Of a stretch of DNA of 64,000 bases, positions 1 through 8,904 are shown piece by piece. The position numbers and the translations under genes are program-made. Origin of the DNA: Streptomyces sp. DH5 (GTDB lineage Bacteria; Actinomycetota; Actinomycetes; Streptomycetales; Streptomycetaceae); assembly GCF_020873915.1 (NCBI RefSeq), contig NZ_JAHWGP010000002.1:186001-250000 (forward strand). Direction: 5' to 3'. The first letter of the stretch is position 1. Every line of letters begins with the position of its first letter. Below the pieces are notes generated by a model, which was not told the DNA's origin, ran no database searches, and was given only the letters and a program-made list of their open reading frames with translations.

Positions 1-45
1 GACGCGGTCCCCCGGGCGTTCACCCCCGCAGCCGAGGTGCAGCCC

Positions 46-885
46 ATGTCTCACTCCTCCCGTGCCGGCGACGTGTCGTTCCCGCGGACGCCCGTCGCAC
101 CGGCCGACACGGTGCCGGAGGCCCCGGCCGACGGCACCGGGCGCACCCGTGCCGCCCTGGTGACCGGCGCCTCCTCGGGCATCGGCGCCGCCGTGGCCCG
201 GCGGTTGTCCGCCGAAGGGTGGCGTCTGGTCCTCAGCGGGCGGGACGCCGGACGCCTGGGCCGGGTCGCGGAGCGGGCCCCGGCGGACGTCTTCCCGGCG
301 GATCTGACCCGGCCCGGTGCCGAGCGGCGGCTGACCCGGTACACCCTCCAGCACACCGGCCGCCTGGACCTGCTGGTGGCCGGTGCCGGCGTGGGCTGGG
401 CCGGGGACTTCGCGACGATGCCCCCGCGGGCCCTCGAGGAGGTCGTCGAGGTCGACCTCCTGGCGACGTTGCGGCTGGTCCGGCAAGTGGTGCCGCACAT
501 GGTGGCGGCCGGTTCCGGGCGCGTGGTGCTGGTCGGGTCCCTGGCGGGGACGGTGGCCGTCCGGGGCGAGGCGGTGCACTCGGCGGCCAAGGCGGGGCTG
601 GGCGCCTTCGCGGACGCGCTGCGCTACGAGCTGCGCGGGAGCGGCGTCGCGGTCAGCCTCGTGGTGCCGGGGGTGGTGGACACGCCGTTCTTCGACCGGC
701 GGGGCGTCCCCTACCGGCGTGGGTGGCCGAGGCCCGTCCCGCCGGAGCGGGTCGCCGCGGCGGTGTGGAGCGCCGTCCGCCGGGGGCGGGACGAGGTCTA
801 CGTCCCCGGCTGGCTGTGTCTGCCCGCCCGGGTGCGGGGCGCGGCACCGGGTCTGTACCGGCGGCTCGCCGCCGTGTTCGGCTGA
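46..885 (+). CDS. SDR family oxidoreductase with altered active site
   Basis: Short-chain dehydrogenase/reductase of about 279 residues. A Rossmann cofactor motif TGASSGIG lies near residue 45 and the catalytic-type serine in VGSLAG is present. At the YxxxK site the sequence reads HSAAK, so the usual catalytic tyrosine is a histidine while the lysine is kept. The ATG at 46 is preferred over the GTG at 37 because GAGGTG sits six bases upstream of it. It lies 13 bp before a DMT transporter and probably shares its transcript. The substrate is unknown; the family normally performs NAD(P)H-dependent oxidation or reduction, which this change may weaken or alter. Confidence 0.85.
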   Translation: MSHSSRAGDVSFPRTPVAPADTVPEAPADGTGRTRAALVTGASSGIGAAVARRLSAEGWRLVLSGRDAGRLGRVAERAPADVFPADLTRPGAERRLTRYTLQHTGRLDLLVAGAGVGWAGDFATMPPRALEEVVEVDLLATLRLVRQVVPHMVAAGSGRVVLVGSLAGTVAVRGEAVHSAAKAGLGAFADALRYELRGSGVAVSLVVPGVVDTPFFDRRGVPYRRGWPRPVPPERVAAAVWSAVRRGRDEVYVPGWLCLPARVRGAAPGLYRRLAAVFG

Positions 886-898
886 ACGGCGGGGTGGC

Positions 899-1777
899 GT
901 GCTGGTCGTCGTGCTGGCCCTGCTGGCGGCGTTGTCCAACGCCGCGGCCTCGGTGCTGCAGCGGCGGGCCGCGGCGGACGAACCGGAGGGCGGCCCGGGC
1001 GTGCGTCAGGCCGTCCGCTGGCTCGGGCAGGTGCTGCGCAGGCCGTACTGGGTGGCGGGGGCCGGGATGCTCGCGCTGTCCACCGTGCTCCAGGCGGCCG
1101 CGCTGAGCGTGGGAAGTCTGGCCCTGGTCCAGCCGCTCATGGCGGCCGAACTGCTGTTCACCCTGGTCGTCGGGAGCATGGTCTTCCACCGTCGTCCGGA
1201 CCGCCGGACCTGGCTGGCGTTCGCCGCGCTGGCCGCGGGGCTGGCGGCGTTCCTGACCTCGGCCGCCCCGACCGCCGGCCGGGACACCGCCTCGGCGGAG
1301 CAGTGGCTGGTGGCCTCGGGAGCGGTCCTGGGCGGTGTGGTGGTGCTGGTGCTGACGGCCCGCACGGTGCGGGGCGCGCCGCGTGCGGCGTTGCTGGGGC
1401 TGGCGTCCGCCGTGTCGTTCTCCCTGACGGCGGCGCTGCTCAAGGAGGTGACCGGCAGGCTTCCCGACGGCCCGGCGGCGGTTCTGGGGACGTGGCCCGT
1501 CTACGCCACGGTCGCCGCCGGAGGTGTCGCCTTCCTGCTGCTGCAGAGCGCCTTCCGGGCCGGCACGCTGGCCGCGTCCCAGCCGGCCCTGACCCTCGGG
1601 GACGCGCTGACGAGCGTCGCGCTGGGGTGGGGGCTGTTCGGGGAGCAGATCACGCTCGGGGTGCGGACGGTGCCGGCCGTGGTGGGCGTGGTGCTCATGG
1701 GGGCGGGCACGGCCGGGCTGGCCCGTGCCCCGTCGGTCGCCGGAGACTGGGACACGGCGGCACGGCGGGTGCCGTGA
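899..1777 (+). CDS. DMT/EamA-like integral membrane transporter
   Basis: About 292 residues, mostly hydrophobic, with roughly nine or ten predicted membrane helices. It starts with a helix rich in Leu/Val/Ala (VLVVVLALLAALSNAAAS) and has the internal repeat layout of drug/metabolite transporter superfamily proteins. The GTG at 899 begins right at the first helix and is preceded by a G-rich stretch. It follows the SDR gene closely and precedes the deacetylase by 26 bp, suggesting a three-gene operon. No substrate can be read from the sequence; export of a small metabolite is the family expectation. Confidence 0.8.
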   Translation: MLVVVLALLAALSNAAASVLQRRAAADEPEGGPGVRQAVRWLGQVLRRPYWVAGAGMLALSTVLQAAALSVGSLALVQPLMAAELLFTLVVGSMVFHRRPDRRTWLAFAALAAGLAAFLTSAAPTAGRDTASAEQWLVASGAVLGGVVVLVLTARTVRGAPRAALLGLASAVSFSLTAALLKEVTGRLPDGPAAVLGTWPVYATVAAGGVAFLLLQSAFRAGTLAASQPALTLGDALTSVALGWGLFGEQITLGVRTVPAVVGVVLMGAGTAGLARAPSVAGDWDTAARRVP

Positions 1778-1803
1778 ACCTCCGGGACCGGAAAGGAGTC
1801 GGG

Positions 1804-2538
1804 ATGCCGATGGTCACGTCCTCCCGGCGTACGGCCGCCGTACTGGCTCCCGTCGCCGTCGCCGCGGCGCACATCGCGCCCGCCGCTACCTGGCTGCCGG
1901 TGGTGCGCCGCCGTTTCCCGCGCCTGGCGGGGGTCGGAGACCCGTCCCATGTGGCCCTGACCTTCGACGACGGTCCCGACCCCGAGTCCACCCCCCGGTT
2001 CCTCGACGCCTTGGAGGGGCTCGGGGTCCGGGCGACGTTCTTCGTCCTGGGTGACGGCGTCGTACGGCATCCGGCCGTGGTCCGGGAGACCGTCGACCGC
2101 GGGCACGAGGTGGCGGTGCACGGCTGGGGCCACGACCGCCCCTGGTTCCCCGCCCCCGTGGACGACGTGCGTGCCCTGGCGCGTGCGGCCGACACGGTAC
2201 GGGAGCTGACGGGCCGGTGCCCCCGCTGGTACCGCCCGCCCTACGGCATCCTCACCGCCGGACGCTGGGCGGCGGCCCGTGCGGCGGGCCTGCGGCCGGT
2301 GCTGTGGACCGCCTGGGGCAGGGACTGGACGCCCGGCGCCACCCCGGCCTCGGTCAGCGCCGCCGTCACGGCCGGGCTGCGCGGCGGCGGCACCGTCCTC
2401 CTGCACGACACGGACGGGATGTCGGCCCCGGAGTGCTGGCGGTCCGCGCTGGGCGCCCTGCCGCGCATCGTGCACCGGTGCCGGGAGGCGGGCCTGTCGG
2501 TCGGCCCTCTCGCGGAGCACGGCACGACACCGCTGTGA
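1804..2538 (+). CDS. Polysaccharide deacetylase (NodB homology) family protein
   Basis: About 244 residues. The N-terminus carries one hydrophobic helix (residues 9-28) that may be a signal anchor. The NodB domain follows with recognisable motifs: TFDDGPD (catalytic Asp and metal Asp), HGWGH (the two metal histidines), RPPYG, and LLHDTDG near the C-terminus. The family removes N- or O-acetyl groups from cell-wall or exported polysaccharides using a divalent metal. An AAAGGAGT ribosome-binding site stands just before the ATG at 1804. It is the last gene of the apparent SDR-transporter-deacetylase run. Confidence 0.88.
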   Translation: MPMVTSSRRTAAVLAPVAVAAAHIAPAATWLPVVRRRFPRLAGVGDPSHVALTFDDGPDPESTPRFLDALEGLGVRATFFVLGDGVVRHPAVVRETVDRGHEVAVHGWGHDRPWFPAPVDDVRALARAADTVRELTGRCPRWYRPPYGILTAGRWAAARAAGLRPVLWTAWGRDWTPGATPASVSAAVTAGLRGGGTVLLHDTDGMSAPECWRSALGALPRIVHRCREAGLSVGPLAEHGTTPL

Positions 2539-2730
2539 AGCGCCGACGCCTCGGTGCGGCCGCGGCTCCGGCGGTGGGCACGCCTCCGGCCACCCCGGTG
2601 TGTCGAGAGGCGCGGCTCAGCCCGGCCTCCCTCCCGGACCCGCGCCGCACCCGGTGACCGACCGCCACGCGCTCAGACGGGGACGGCCTTGGCCAGGCCC
2701 ACCACGCCGTCGTCGCCCGTGCCGGGCAAC

Positions 2731-2988
2731 GCCAAGATGGGGTGGTCGCGCAGCCGTCTGTCCCGCCACGCCACCCGCATGGAGGCCCGCGGGCTCATCC
2801 GGCGCGCGCCGGACCCCTCCGACGGGAGGGGCTGCTACCTGGTCCTCACCGAAACCGGACGGGACACGCTCCGGGAGGCCGCCCCGACCCATCTCGCCTC
2901 CGTGCGACGGCACTTCGTCGACCGTCTCGACCCCGAGGAACTCGCGGCACTCGGCCGCATCGCCGAGAAGATCGCGGACGCCCCCTGA
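2731..2988 (+). pseudogene. MarR-family regulator remnant (C-terminal part)
   Basis: The frame from 2731 encodes a clear winged-helix C-terminal half of a MarR regulator: WSRSRLSRH as recognition helix, RMEARGLI, then DPSDGRGCYLVLTETG as wing and a C-terminal dimerisation helix. MarR proteins are normally about 140-160 residues; only the last 85 or so are here. The sequence upstream of GNAKMG does not resemble the family and no start is placed sensibly. I read this as a gene that lost its N-terminal half, next to another broken gene. Confidence 0.7.
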
Positions 2989-3043
2989 GGGCGAGGGCCC
3001 GGACGGTTGCCGCACGCAGGACCCGCGCGAGAGGATCACGCCC

Positions 3044-3797
3044 ATGCCGCAGGTCCGTCCGAACGGCGCGAGAGGACCTGCCGAATGCGCCCACCTCCCG
3101 GTGACGCCAAGGGAGTTGGCGGCGGCCGCCCGTGAGGCCGCCGCCGCCGGCGCCCAGGACGTCCACCTGCACCCCAAGGACCTCGACGGCCGGGACACGC
3201 TGGACCCCGCCGCCGCCGCCGTACGGGCCGCCGTCCCGGGCGTCCCGGTCGGCGTGACCACCGGCGCCTGGGCCGCACCGGATCCCGAGACACGTGCCGC
3301 CCAGGTCCGGTCGTGGACCGTCCTGCCGGATCGCGCCTCCGTGAACCGGCACGAGGACGGCGCGGCCGATGTCGCCACCGCCCTGCTGGAGCGCGGCGTC
3401 GGCATCGAAGCCGGCATCCGCTCGGGGACCTCCGCGGCACGGCGCTTCCTCCGCCGGCCGGGATCCCACCGGGTGCTGCGCGTCCTGGCCGAGACCACGA
3501 GACCGATCCACGGACCGCGGTCCACTCCGCCACCGCCCTCCTGGAGGGACTCCGCCCGGCGACGGGTTCCCCGTCCTTCTGCACGGCGAGGAGGAAGCCG
3601 CGTGGCCCGTCGTCCGTCTGGCCGCCGCGCACGGCCTGGACACGCGGATCGGCCCGGAGGACGTGCTCCACCTGCCCGACGGTACGCCGGCCGGGAGGAA
3701 CGCCGATCCGGTCGCCGCCGCACGAGCGATCACGCGACGGACACTCGGGGATCCCGGACGCCCGGCTCCACCGCCGGACACCGGCTCCGGCCGATGA
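3044..3797 (+). pseudogene. BKACE (DUF849, beta-keto acid cleavage) gene with two frameshifts
   Basis: The first part, from ATG 3044 with GAGAGG upstream, matches the beta-keto acid cleavage enzyme family: DVHLHPKDLDG (metal-binding histidines), VGVTTGAWA, and GVGIEAGI. Near 3500-3520 the homology jumps to the next frame (HSATALLEGL), and near 3565 it jumps again (FPVLLHGEEEAAWPV, IGPEDVLHLPDG). Frames move from 2 to 1 to 0, as two one-base losses would give. Family members usually read SVNWHE where this has SVNRHE. The enzyme would be about 245 residues if repaired. Decay is likelier than programmed shifting. Confidence 0.75.
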
Positions 3798-3869
3798 GTT
3801 TCCGCCCGCGAGCAAGTCGTGGCCGAGGAACCCCTGACGAACCGACGCGCTCGCACACCGAGGAGACCC

Positions 3870-4427
3870 ATGGCCGAGCTCATCTACTCGATGATCACCT
3901 CCCTCGACGGGTACGCCGAGGCGGCGGAGGGCGACCTCGGCCTCGGGGCCGGTGACCCGGAGGTGCACACCTTCGTCAACGACCTCTTCCGCCCCGTGGG
4001 CACCTACCTCTACGGCCGGCGGATGTACGAGACGATGGCCTACTGGGAAACCGCGCACCACGAGCCCGGGCAGCCGCCGCACATCCTGCAGTTCGCCCGG
4101 GACTGGCAGGCCGCGGAGAAGATCGTGTACTCCACGACGCTCGAGTCGGTGTCCAGCGCGAGGACCAGGATCGAGCGGACCTTCGACCCGGACGCGGTGC
4201 GCAAGCTCAAGGCCGAGGCGGATCGCGACCTCACCGTCGACGGCCCCAACCTCGCGGCCCAGGCGATCGCGGCCGGTCTGGTGGACGAGTACCACCTGTT
4301 CATCACCACGAGCGTGGTCGGCGGCGGGAAGCGCTTCTTCCCCGACGGCGTGCGCCTCGACCTCCGGCTGGTCGAGCAGCGCGCCTTCGACACCGGACTG
4401 ATCTACGCCCGTTACCGGACCCGCTGA
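3870..4427 (+). CDS. Dihydrofolate reductase-like (RibD C-terminal domain) protein
   Basis: About 185 residues covering the whole RibD-C/DHFR-like fold: the start SMITSLDGY, a mid-protein YGRRMYE, and the late DLTVDGPNLAAQAI and VGGGKRFFPDG segments expected near the NADPH site. The family includes riboflavin-pathway reductases and many uncharacterised reductases. GAGGAG lies before the ATG at 3870. It stands alone between decayed genes but is itself intact. Its substrate is unknown. Confidence 0.82.
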   Translation: MAELIYSMITSLDGYAEAAEGDLGLGAGDPEVHTFVNDLFRPVGTYLYGRRMYETMAYWETAHHEPGQPPHILQFARDWQAAEKIVYSTTLESVSSARTRIERTFDPDAVRKLKAEADRDLTVDGPNLAAQAIAAGLVDEYHLFITTSVVGGGKRFFPDGVRLDLRLVEQRAFDTGLIYARYRTR

Positions 4428-4609
4428 GCCCCGGCGGTCGTCCGGAGGTGCGGTACACATGGCCGCGCGCCGATGGTCCCGGGGCCGGGCCGCCGCGGAC
4501 GTCGAGGCGCGTCACCCGGCCGGCGCCGGCGACCCGGCGGTAGGAGGCGTCGAGCGGTTCGGCCACCTCCCGCCAGTCCACGTCCTCGGGAGCCGTGGTG
4601 CCGCCGGCG

Positions 4610-4948
4610 GCGCAGGTTCGCCGCGTCCAGGGCGGCCGCGGCGAGGGCGGCGAAGGACCCCGGCAGGGCGATCTGCTCGCGTCCGGGGACCCTGGCCCGG
4701 CGGCCCGCCGCGAAGAGGACACCGATGACATCGTGCCCGAGCGTCAGGGGCACTCCGAGGACGGCGACCAGGCCCTCGTCGCGGACCCCGGTGTCGATGC
4801 TGTGGGTGTGCTGGAAGCGGTCGTCACGGAAGTAGTCGTCGCCGACGTACGGGCGGGCGGTCCGGGCGACCAGGCCGCCGAGGACTCGCCCCTGCCGGGG
4901 CGCAGCCGCTGGAAGCGGGCGACGGCCGAGCCCCCGGCGACCCGCATG
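4610..4948 (-). pseudogene. GAF-domain regulator fragment
   Basis: Reading leftward, one frame gives an ATG with MRVAGGSAVARFQRL, and after a frame change near 4890 the next gives LGGLVARTARPYVGDDYF, then DEGLVAVLGVPL and IGVLFAAGRRARV. This is the GAF domain found in Streptomyces PucR/CdaR-like regulators. Only about 110 residues remain of proteins normally several hundred long, and there is no helix-turn-helix part. It lies directly downstream of the NUDIX gene. I treat it as a broken leftover. Confidence 0.6.
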
Positions 4949-4977
4949 CGGGTGCCGCCCCTGACCGGGTCGTTGGT

Positions 4978-5457
4978 TCAGCTGCTTCCAGTGGGGTCGA
5001 ACCACGTGGGTGCGTCGGACATGGCCTGCTTGATCCGGAACCGCGCGAACTCGTTCAGCTCCGGCAGCGCGTCCACGGCGAACCAGCCGACGTCCAGCGA
5101 CTCGTCGTCGTTGACCCGCGCCTCGCCCCCGACGGCACGGCAGCGGAAGGTGATGTCCATGTACTGGCAGATGTCGCCGTTGCCGTACGTCACCGGGTCC
5201 AGCGCCTGCACCAGGACCACGCGCTCGACCGCGCACCGCACCGCGGTCTCCTCCTCGACCTCCCGCACGGCGCAGGCCGCGGGCTGCTCCCCCGGGTCGG
5301 GGATGCCTCCGATCACCGACCACTTGCCCGTGTCCGACCGGCGGTTCAGGAGCACCCGGCCCTCGTCGTCGAAGACGAGGGCGGTGACCCCGGGGAGCCA
5401 CAGCAGCTGATGACCGGCGGAGGCACGCAGCGTGCGGAGGAAGTCAGGAGTAGCCAT
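4978..5457 (-). CDS. NUDIX hydrolase
   Basis: 159 residues with a complete NUDIX box: G-x5-E-x7-REVEEET in the stretch beginning GIPDPGEQ. Such enzymes cleave nucleoside diphosphates linked to another moiety with Mg2+. The C-terminal part (DVGWFAVDALPEL) is typical of Streptomyces house-cleaning NUDIX proteins. The start at 5457 is an ATG. Its upstream region holds the 22-bp tandem repeats. The exact substrate cannot be told. Confidence 0.88.
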   Translation of the reverse strand: MATPDFLRTLRASAGHQLLWLPGVTALVFDDEGRVLLNRRSDTGKWSVIGGIPDPGEQPAACAVREVEEETAVRCAVERVVLVQALDPVTYGNGDICQYMDITFRCRAVGGEARVNDDESLDVGWFAVDALPELNEFARFRIKQAMSDAPTWFDPTGSS

Positions 5458-5497
5458 GGAGCGACCCTAACCGGCGCTCCGCCGCACGTGGGAGCGC

Positions 5498-5606
5498 GTA
5501 TGCCCACGCGTCGGAGGGTGTATGCCCGAGCGTCGGGCGGCGTACGCCGGTGCGTCGGACGCCCTACGCCGGTGCGTGGGGCGGCGTACGCCCCGGGGTG
5601 AGCGGC
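5498..5606. repeat. Five degenerate 22-bp tandem repeats
   Basis: Units begin at 5498, 5520, 5542, 5564 and 5586, exactly 22 bases apart, each following the pattern GTAYGCCSSYGCGTCGG plus a short GC tail; the last is the most diverged. The array fills most of the gap between lnt (ending at 5648) and the start of the NUDIX gene at 5457, so it lies in the NUDIX promoter region. It could be a multi-site operator or a replication-slippage product. Confidence 0.75.
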
Positions 5607-5647
5607 GTCGTCCTCCGCCCCACCCGCGCGTCCGGGAGGTGGTGCGC

Positions 5648-7258
5648 CTACGCGTCCCCGCCGCGCCGTGCGCGCGCCCCGGCGGCGACGCCCCAGCCCA
5701 GGCCGCCCGCGGCGACGATCAGCAGGAGGACCTCCGGCAGGACGCCGAGCCGGGTCGCGGGGGTCTGCGAGGAGCGCAGCGGCACCTCCTGCACCAGCGA
5801 GTCGGCGACGAACATGCCGGTCTTCTGCGTGATCCTCCCGTCGGGCATGATCACCGCGCTGACGCCGCTGGTCACCGGCACGGTGACGGCACGGCTGTGC
5901 TCCACGGCGCGGACCCGGGACATGGCGAGCTGCTGGTAGGTCATCTCGCTGCGGCCGAAGGTGGCGTTGTTGCTGGGCACCGAGATCAGCTGGGCGCCCG
6001 CGGTGACCGTGTCGCGCACCGCCCAGTCGAAGGCGGCCTCGTAGCAGGTGACCAGGCCGACCCCGGCGCCGTTCATCCGGAACACACCGGGTTCGCCGCC
6101 CCGGCTGAAGTCCTGGCGGACCATCGCGGTCCAGTCCTCGTTGATCGCTCCGACGAGCGAGCGCAGCGGAAGGTACTCGCCGAAGGGCTGGATCTGTCGT
6201 TTGTCGTAGGTGTCGACGGGGCCCTTCACGGGGTCCCACAGGATCTGCTCGTTGAGCAGCTTGCCGTCCCTGGAGACCACGCCGCCGACCGAGATGGGCG
6301 CGTCGATGGCCTTGGCCGCCCGGTCGATGACCTCGCGCGCGTCGTCGTTGACGAAGGGGTCGATGTCGGAGGAGTTCTCCGGCCAGAGCACGATGTCCGG
6401 CCGCTTCACCCTTCCCGCCGCGACCTCGGCGGCCAGGCGCTCCGTCTCCCGCGCGTGGTAGTCGAGTACGGCACGCCGCTGGGAGTTGAAGTCGAGACCC
6501 AGGCGGGGCACGTTGCCCTGGACGGCGGCCACGGTGACGGTGCCGCTTTCCGCCCGGTCGCTGACCAGTGCCGTGGACGCGAGCGCCGCGAGCACCGGGA
6601 CGACGACGCTCAGTGCGGCGACGGCCGCCGCGGGCCGGAGCAGCGTCCCCGTACGGCGGGCCCGCACGGCGAGGCGGACGATCTCGTGGAGGCCGAAGCC
6701 GCACAGCACGACGGCGAAGCCGAGCACCGGGGTGCCGCCGAGCGCGGCGAGCGGCAGGAAGACGCCGTCCGCCTGGCCGAAGGCGACCTTCCCCCAGGGG
6801 AAGCCGCTGAACGGCACACGGGCGCGGGCCGCCTCACCGGCGATCCACAGCGCCGCGGCCCACACCGGCCGGCCGGGCAGCTTCGACACCGCGGCGACAC
6901 CGGCGCCGGCCAGCGCCACGAAGACAGCCTCGATGACCACCAGGGCGATCCAGGGACCGGGGCCGACCTCCACCCCGGTCCACACCAGCAGCGGCAGCAG
7001 GAAACCGAGACCGAAGAGGTAGCCGAGGCCGAGTGCCGCCTTCCAGCTTCGGCCGCGCAGGACCCAGCCGAGGACGGCGAAGGCGGGCAGCGCCAGCCAC
7101 CACGAGGTGCGCGGCGGGAAGCTGACGTAGAGGAGCAGGCCCGAGAGCGCGGCTGCGGCGGCCGGGAGGAGACGGACGAGGCGCCCGCCCCGCGCGGACG
7201 GCGTGGTCTGCACAGGCATCGGGTCCGACTCGCCGACGGAGGTTGCGGTGACGGTCAC
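5648..7258 (-). CDS. lnt: Apolipoprotein N-acyltransferase
   Basis: 536 residues. The N-terminal half is a run of membrane helices, followed by a nitrilase-like domain exposed outside the membrane. The Glu-Lys-Cys triad is visible: E in VLWPENSSD, K in DKRQIQPFGEY, C in GLVTCYEAAFD. The enzyme adds the third acyl chain to the N-terminal cysteine of lipoproteins. A final membrane helix lies near the C-terminus (EVLLLIVAAGGLGWG). Length and motifs match the family. The ATG at 7258 is the only sensible start. Confidence 0.93.
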   Translation of the reverse strand: MTVTATSVGESDPMPVQTTPSARGGRLVRLLPAAAAALSGLLLYVSFPPRTSWWLALPAFAVLGWVLRGRSWKAALGLGYLFGLGFLLPLLVWTGVEVGPGPWIALVVIEAVFVALAGAGVAAVSKLPGRPVWAAALWIAGEAARARVPFSGFPWGKVAFGQADGVFLPLAALGGTPVLGFAVVLCGFGLHEIVRLAVRARRTGTLLRPAAAVAALSVVVPVLAALASTALVSDRAESGTVTVAAVQGNVPRLGLDFNSQRRAVLDYHARETERLAAEVAAGRVKRPDIVLWPENSSDIDPFVNDDAREVIDRAAKAIDAPISVGGVVSRDGKLLNEQILWDPVKGPVDTYDKRQIQPFGEYLPLRSLVGAINEDWTAMVRQDFSRGGEPGVFRMNGAGVGLVTCYEAAFDWAVRDTVTAGAQLISVPSNNATFGRSEMTYQQLAMSRVRAVEHSRAVTVPVTSGVSAVIMPDGRITQKTGMFVADSLVQEVPLRSSQTPATRLGVLPEVLLLIVAAGGLGWGVAAGARARRGGDA

Positions 7259-7456
7259 TCCGGGAGTCTACGGCGGGCGACGTGGTGGCCGGGATCACGG
7301 TAGGGCCGGTGGGAGGGCACCGAGGGGGACCGGCCGTCCAGGGGACAACCCGCGGAACCGGGGGCACCAGCAGGAGGAGGAGTCACAGGCTCCCGGGTCG
7401 CCGCATCGCGGCGGAGGGTGCGAGCCGTTCCCGCGGCCGCGGGTGAGCGGGGCGGA

Positions 7457-8002
7457 TCAGTGGGTGGTGCCCGGCGCGCGGGGGCGGAGACGGTCACGGA
7501 TGACGGTCACCGCCGCTTCCGCGTCGTCCACGGTGACGGTGAAGGTGTGACCGTCCCACAGGCGCAGGACCACGCCCTCGCCGCGGCGCACGACGACCGC
7601 GGTGCCCTTCTCCGGCCGCCAGCGGTACCCCCAGCCGCCCCAGTGCCTCGGGGTGACATGGGGGGCGAAGTCCGCGTCGGCGACGTGCGACAGCGGGATG
7701 CGGCGGCGCGGCAGGCCGATGTGCCCGCAGCGCACCTCCAGGTGGTCCTCGTCGACCCGCAGCGCGACGTGCACGAAGGCGAGGGTGCCGTAGAGGACGA
7801 GCAGCCCGGCGGCGATGCAGCCGACGACGGCCATGGCGAGCGGCGCGGCATCGGTCGTCCACGTGGAGTCGACGGCCAGCGCGATGCCGAGCGCCATGCA
7901 GGCGGCACCGATCAGCGCCAGCAGCCACTGGAAGCGGCCGGTGGCACGACCGGTCCAGACCTCCGTGTGCGGGGGGTGCTCGCCGTGGCGGGGATCCCTC
8001 AT
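7457..8002 (-). CDS. Membrane protein with two helices and a PH-like domain
   Basis: About 181 residues. Two hydrophobic helices (about residues 25-45 and 55-75) are followed by a soluble domain with the segments LEVRCGHIGLPRRRIPLSHVA and WGGWGYRWRPEKGTAVVVRRGEG, the pattern of bacterial PH-like domains. The ATG at 8002 is chosen because the longer upstream frame belongs to the next gene's shadow. It lies just downstream of the racemase gene on the same strand. Its function is not known. Confidence 0.75.
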   Translation of the reverse strand: MRDPRHGEHPPHTEVWTGRATGRFQWLLALIGAACMALGIALAVDSTWTTDAAPLAMAVVGCIAAGLLVLYGTLAFVHVALRVDEDHLEVRCGHIGLPRRRIPLSHVADADFAPHVTPRHWGGWGYRWRPEKGTAVVVRRGEGVVLRLWDGHTFTVTVDDAEAAVTVIRDRLRPRAPGTTH

Positions 8003-8052
8003 GCATGTGAGGTTACTCAGGATTCGCTGGGCGGCTACCTCGTGGCGGAGCG

Positions 8053-8847
8053 TTACTGCGCCGTCCGGGCGGGAGCGAGCGGCTGGAGGAGCCTGCCCTC
8101 GGCGTAGGTGAGGGCGGGTGCGGGCAGCGTGCCCTCGCGTCCGCTCAGCAGCACCGTCAGCGTGCCGATCGCCGGTGCCCCGGGGGCCGGACGGGCGCCG
8201 AGGCGGCGCAGGGCCTGGGCGGCCACCGCCCCGGCGGAGCCGTGCAGGGCCAGCGGCGGGCGGCCGGGACGCTGGACCGCGGCCCTGATGCGCTCGGCGA
8301 CGAGTTCGTAGTGGGTGCAGCCCAGGACGACGGTCGTCACGTCGTCCGGGGTGAGGTCGGCGGCCGCGGCGACCGCCGCGTCGACGGCCGTCCCGTCCGC
8401 TCGTTCCACCGCCTCCGCCAGCCCCCAGCAGGGCACCTCGGTGACGCCCACGCCCCCGGCGAAGTTCTCGATGAGGTCGCGCTGGTAGGGGCTGCCGGTC
8501 GTAGCCGGTGTGGCCCAGATCGCCAGCGGTCCGCCGCCCGCCGCGGCCGGCTTGATCGCCGGGACGGTGCCGATGACCGGCAGGCCCGGTTCGAGGCGGG
8601 CGCGCAGGGCGGTGAGGGCGTGCACGGTGGCGGTGTTGCAGCCGACGATCAGCGCGTCGGGGCGGTGGGCGGCCGCCGCCCCCGCGACGGCGACGGCACG
8701 CTCGGTGAGGTCCTGCGGGGTCCTCGGTCCCCAGGGCATGCCCTCGGGGTCGAGGGAGAGGACGAGATCGGCGTCGGGACGGAGACGCCGTACCGCGGCG
8801 CTGGCCGCCAGCAGTCCGATTCCGGAGTCCATGAGCGCGATCTTCAC
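8053..8847 (-). CDS. Aspartate/glutamate racemase family protein
   Basis: 264 residues. It has DSGIG at the N-terminus, GCNTAT with Cys70, and GCTHYE with the second cysteine, the two-base cysteine mechanism of glutamate racemase (MurI), which supplies D-glutamate for peptidoglycan. The GTG start at 8847 gives VKIALMDSGIG, matching the family N-terminus better than the ATG 15 bases further in. Streptomyces usually carry another murI elsewhere, so this may be a second copy with a narrower role. Confidence 0.85.
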   Translation of the reverse strand: MKIALMDSGIGLLAASAAVRRLRPDADLVLSLDPEGMPWGPRTPQDLTERAVAVAGAAAAHRPDALIVGCNTATVHALTALRARLEPGLPVIGTVPAIKPAAAGGGPLAIWATPATTGSPYQRDLIENFAGGVGVTEVPCWGLAEAVERADGTAVDAAVAAAADLTPDDVTTVVLGCTHYELVAERIRAAVQRPGRPPLALHGSAGAVAAQALRRLGARPAPGAPAIGTLTVLLSGREGTLPAPALTYAEGRLLQPLAPARTAQ

Positions 8848-8904
8848 CCGGCCACGATAGACGATGAGCCGCTCCGGGGCCGTGCCGTGGTGCAGACTGC
8901 GCAC

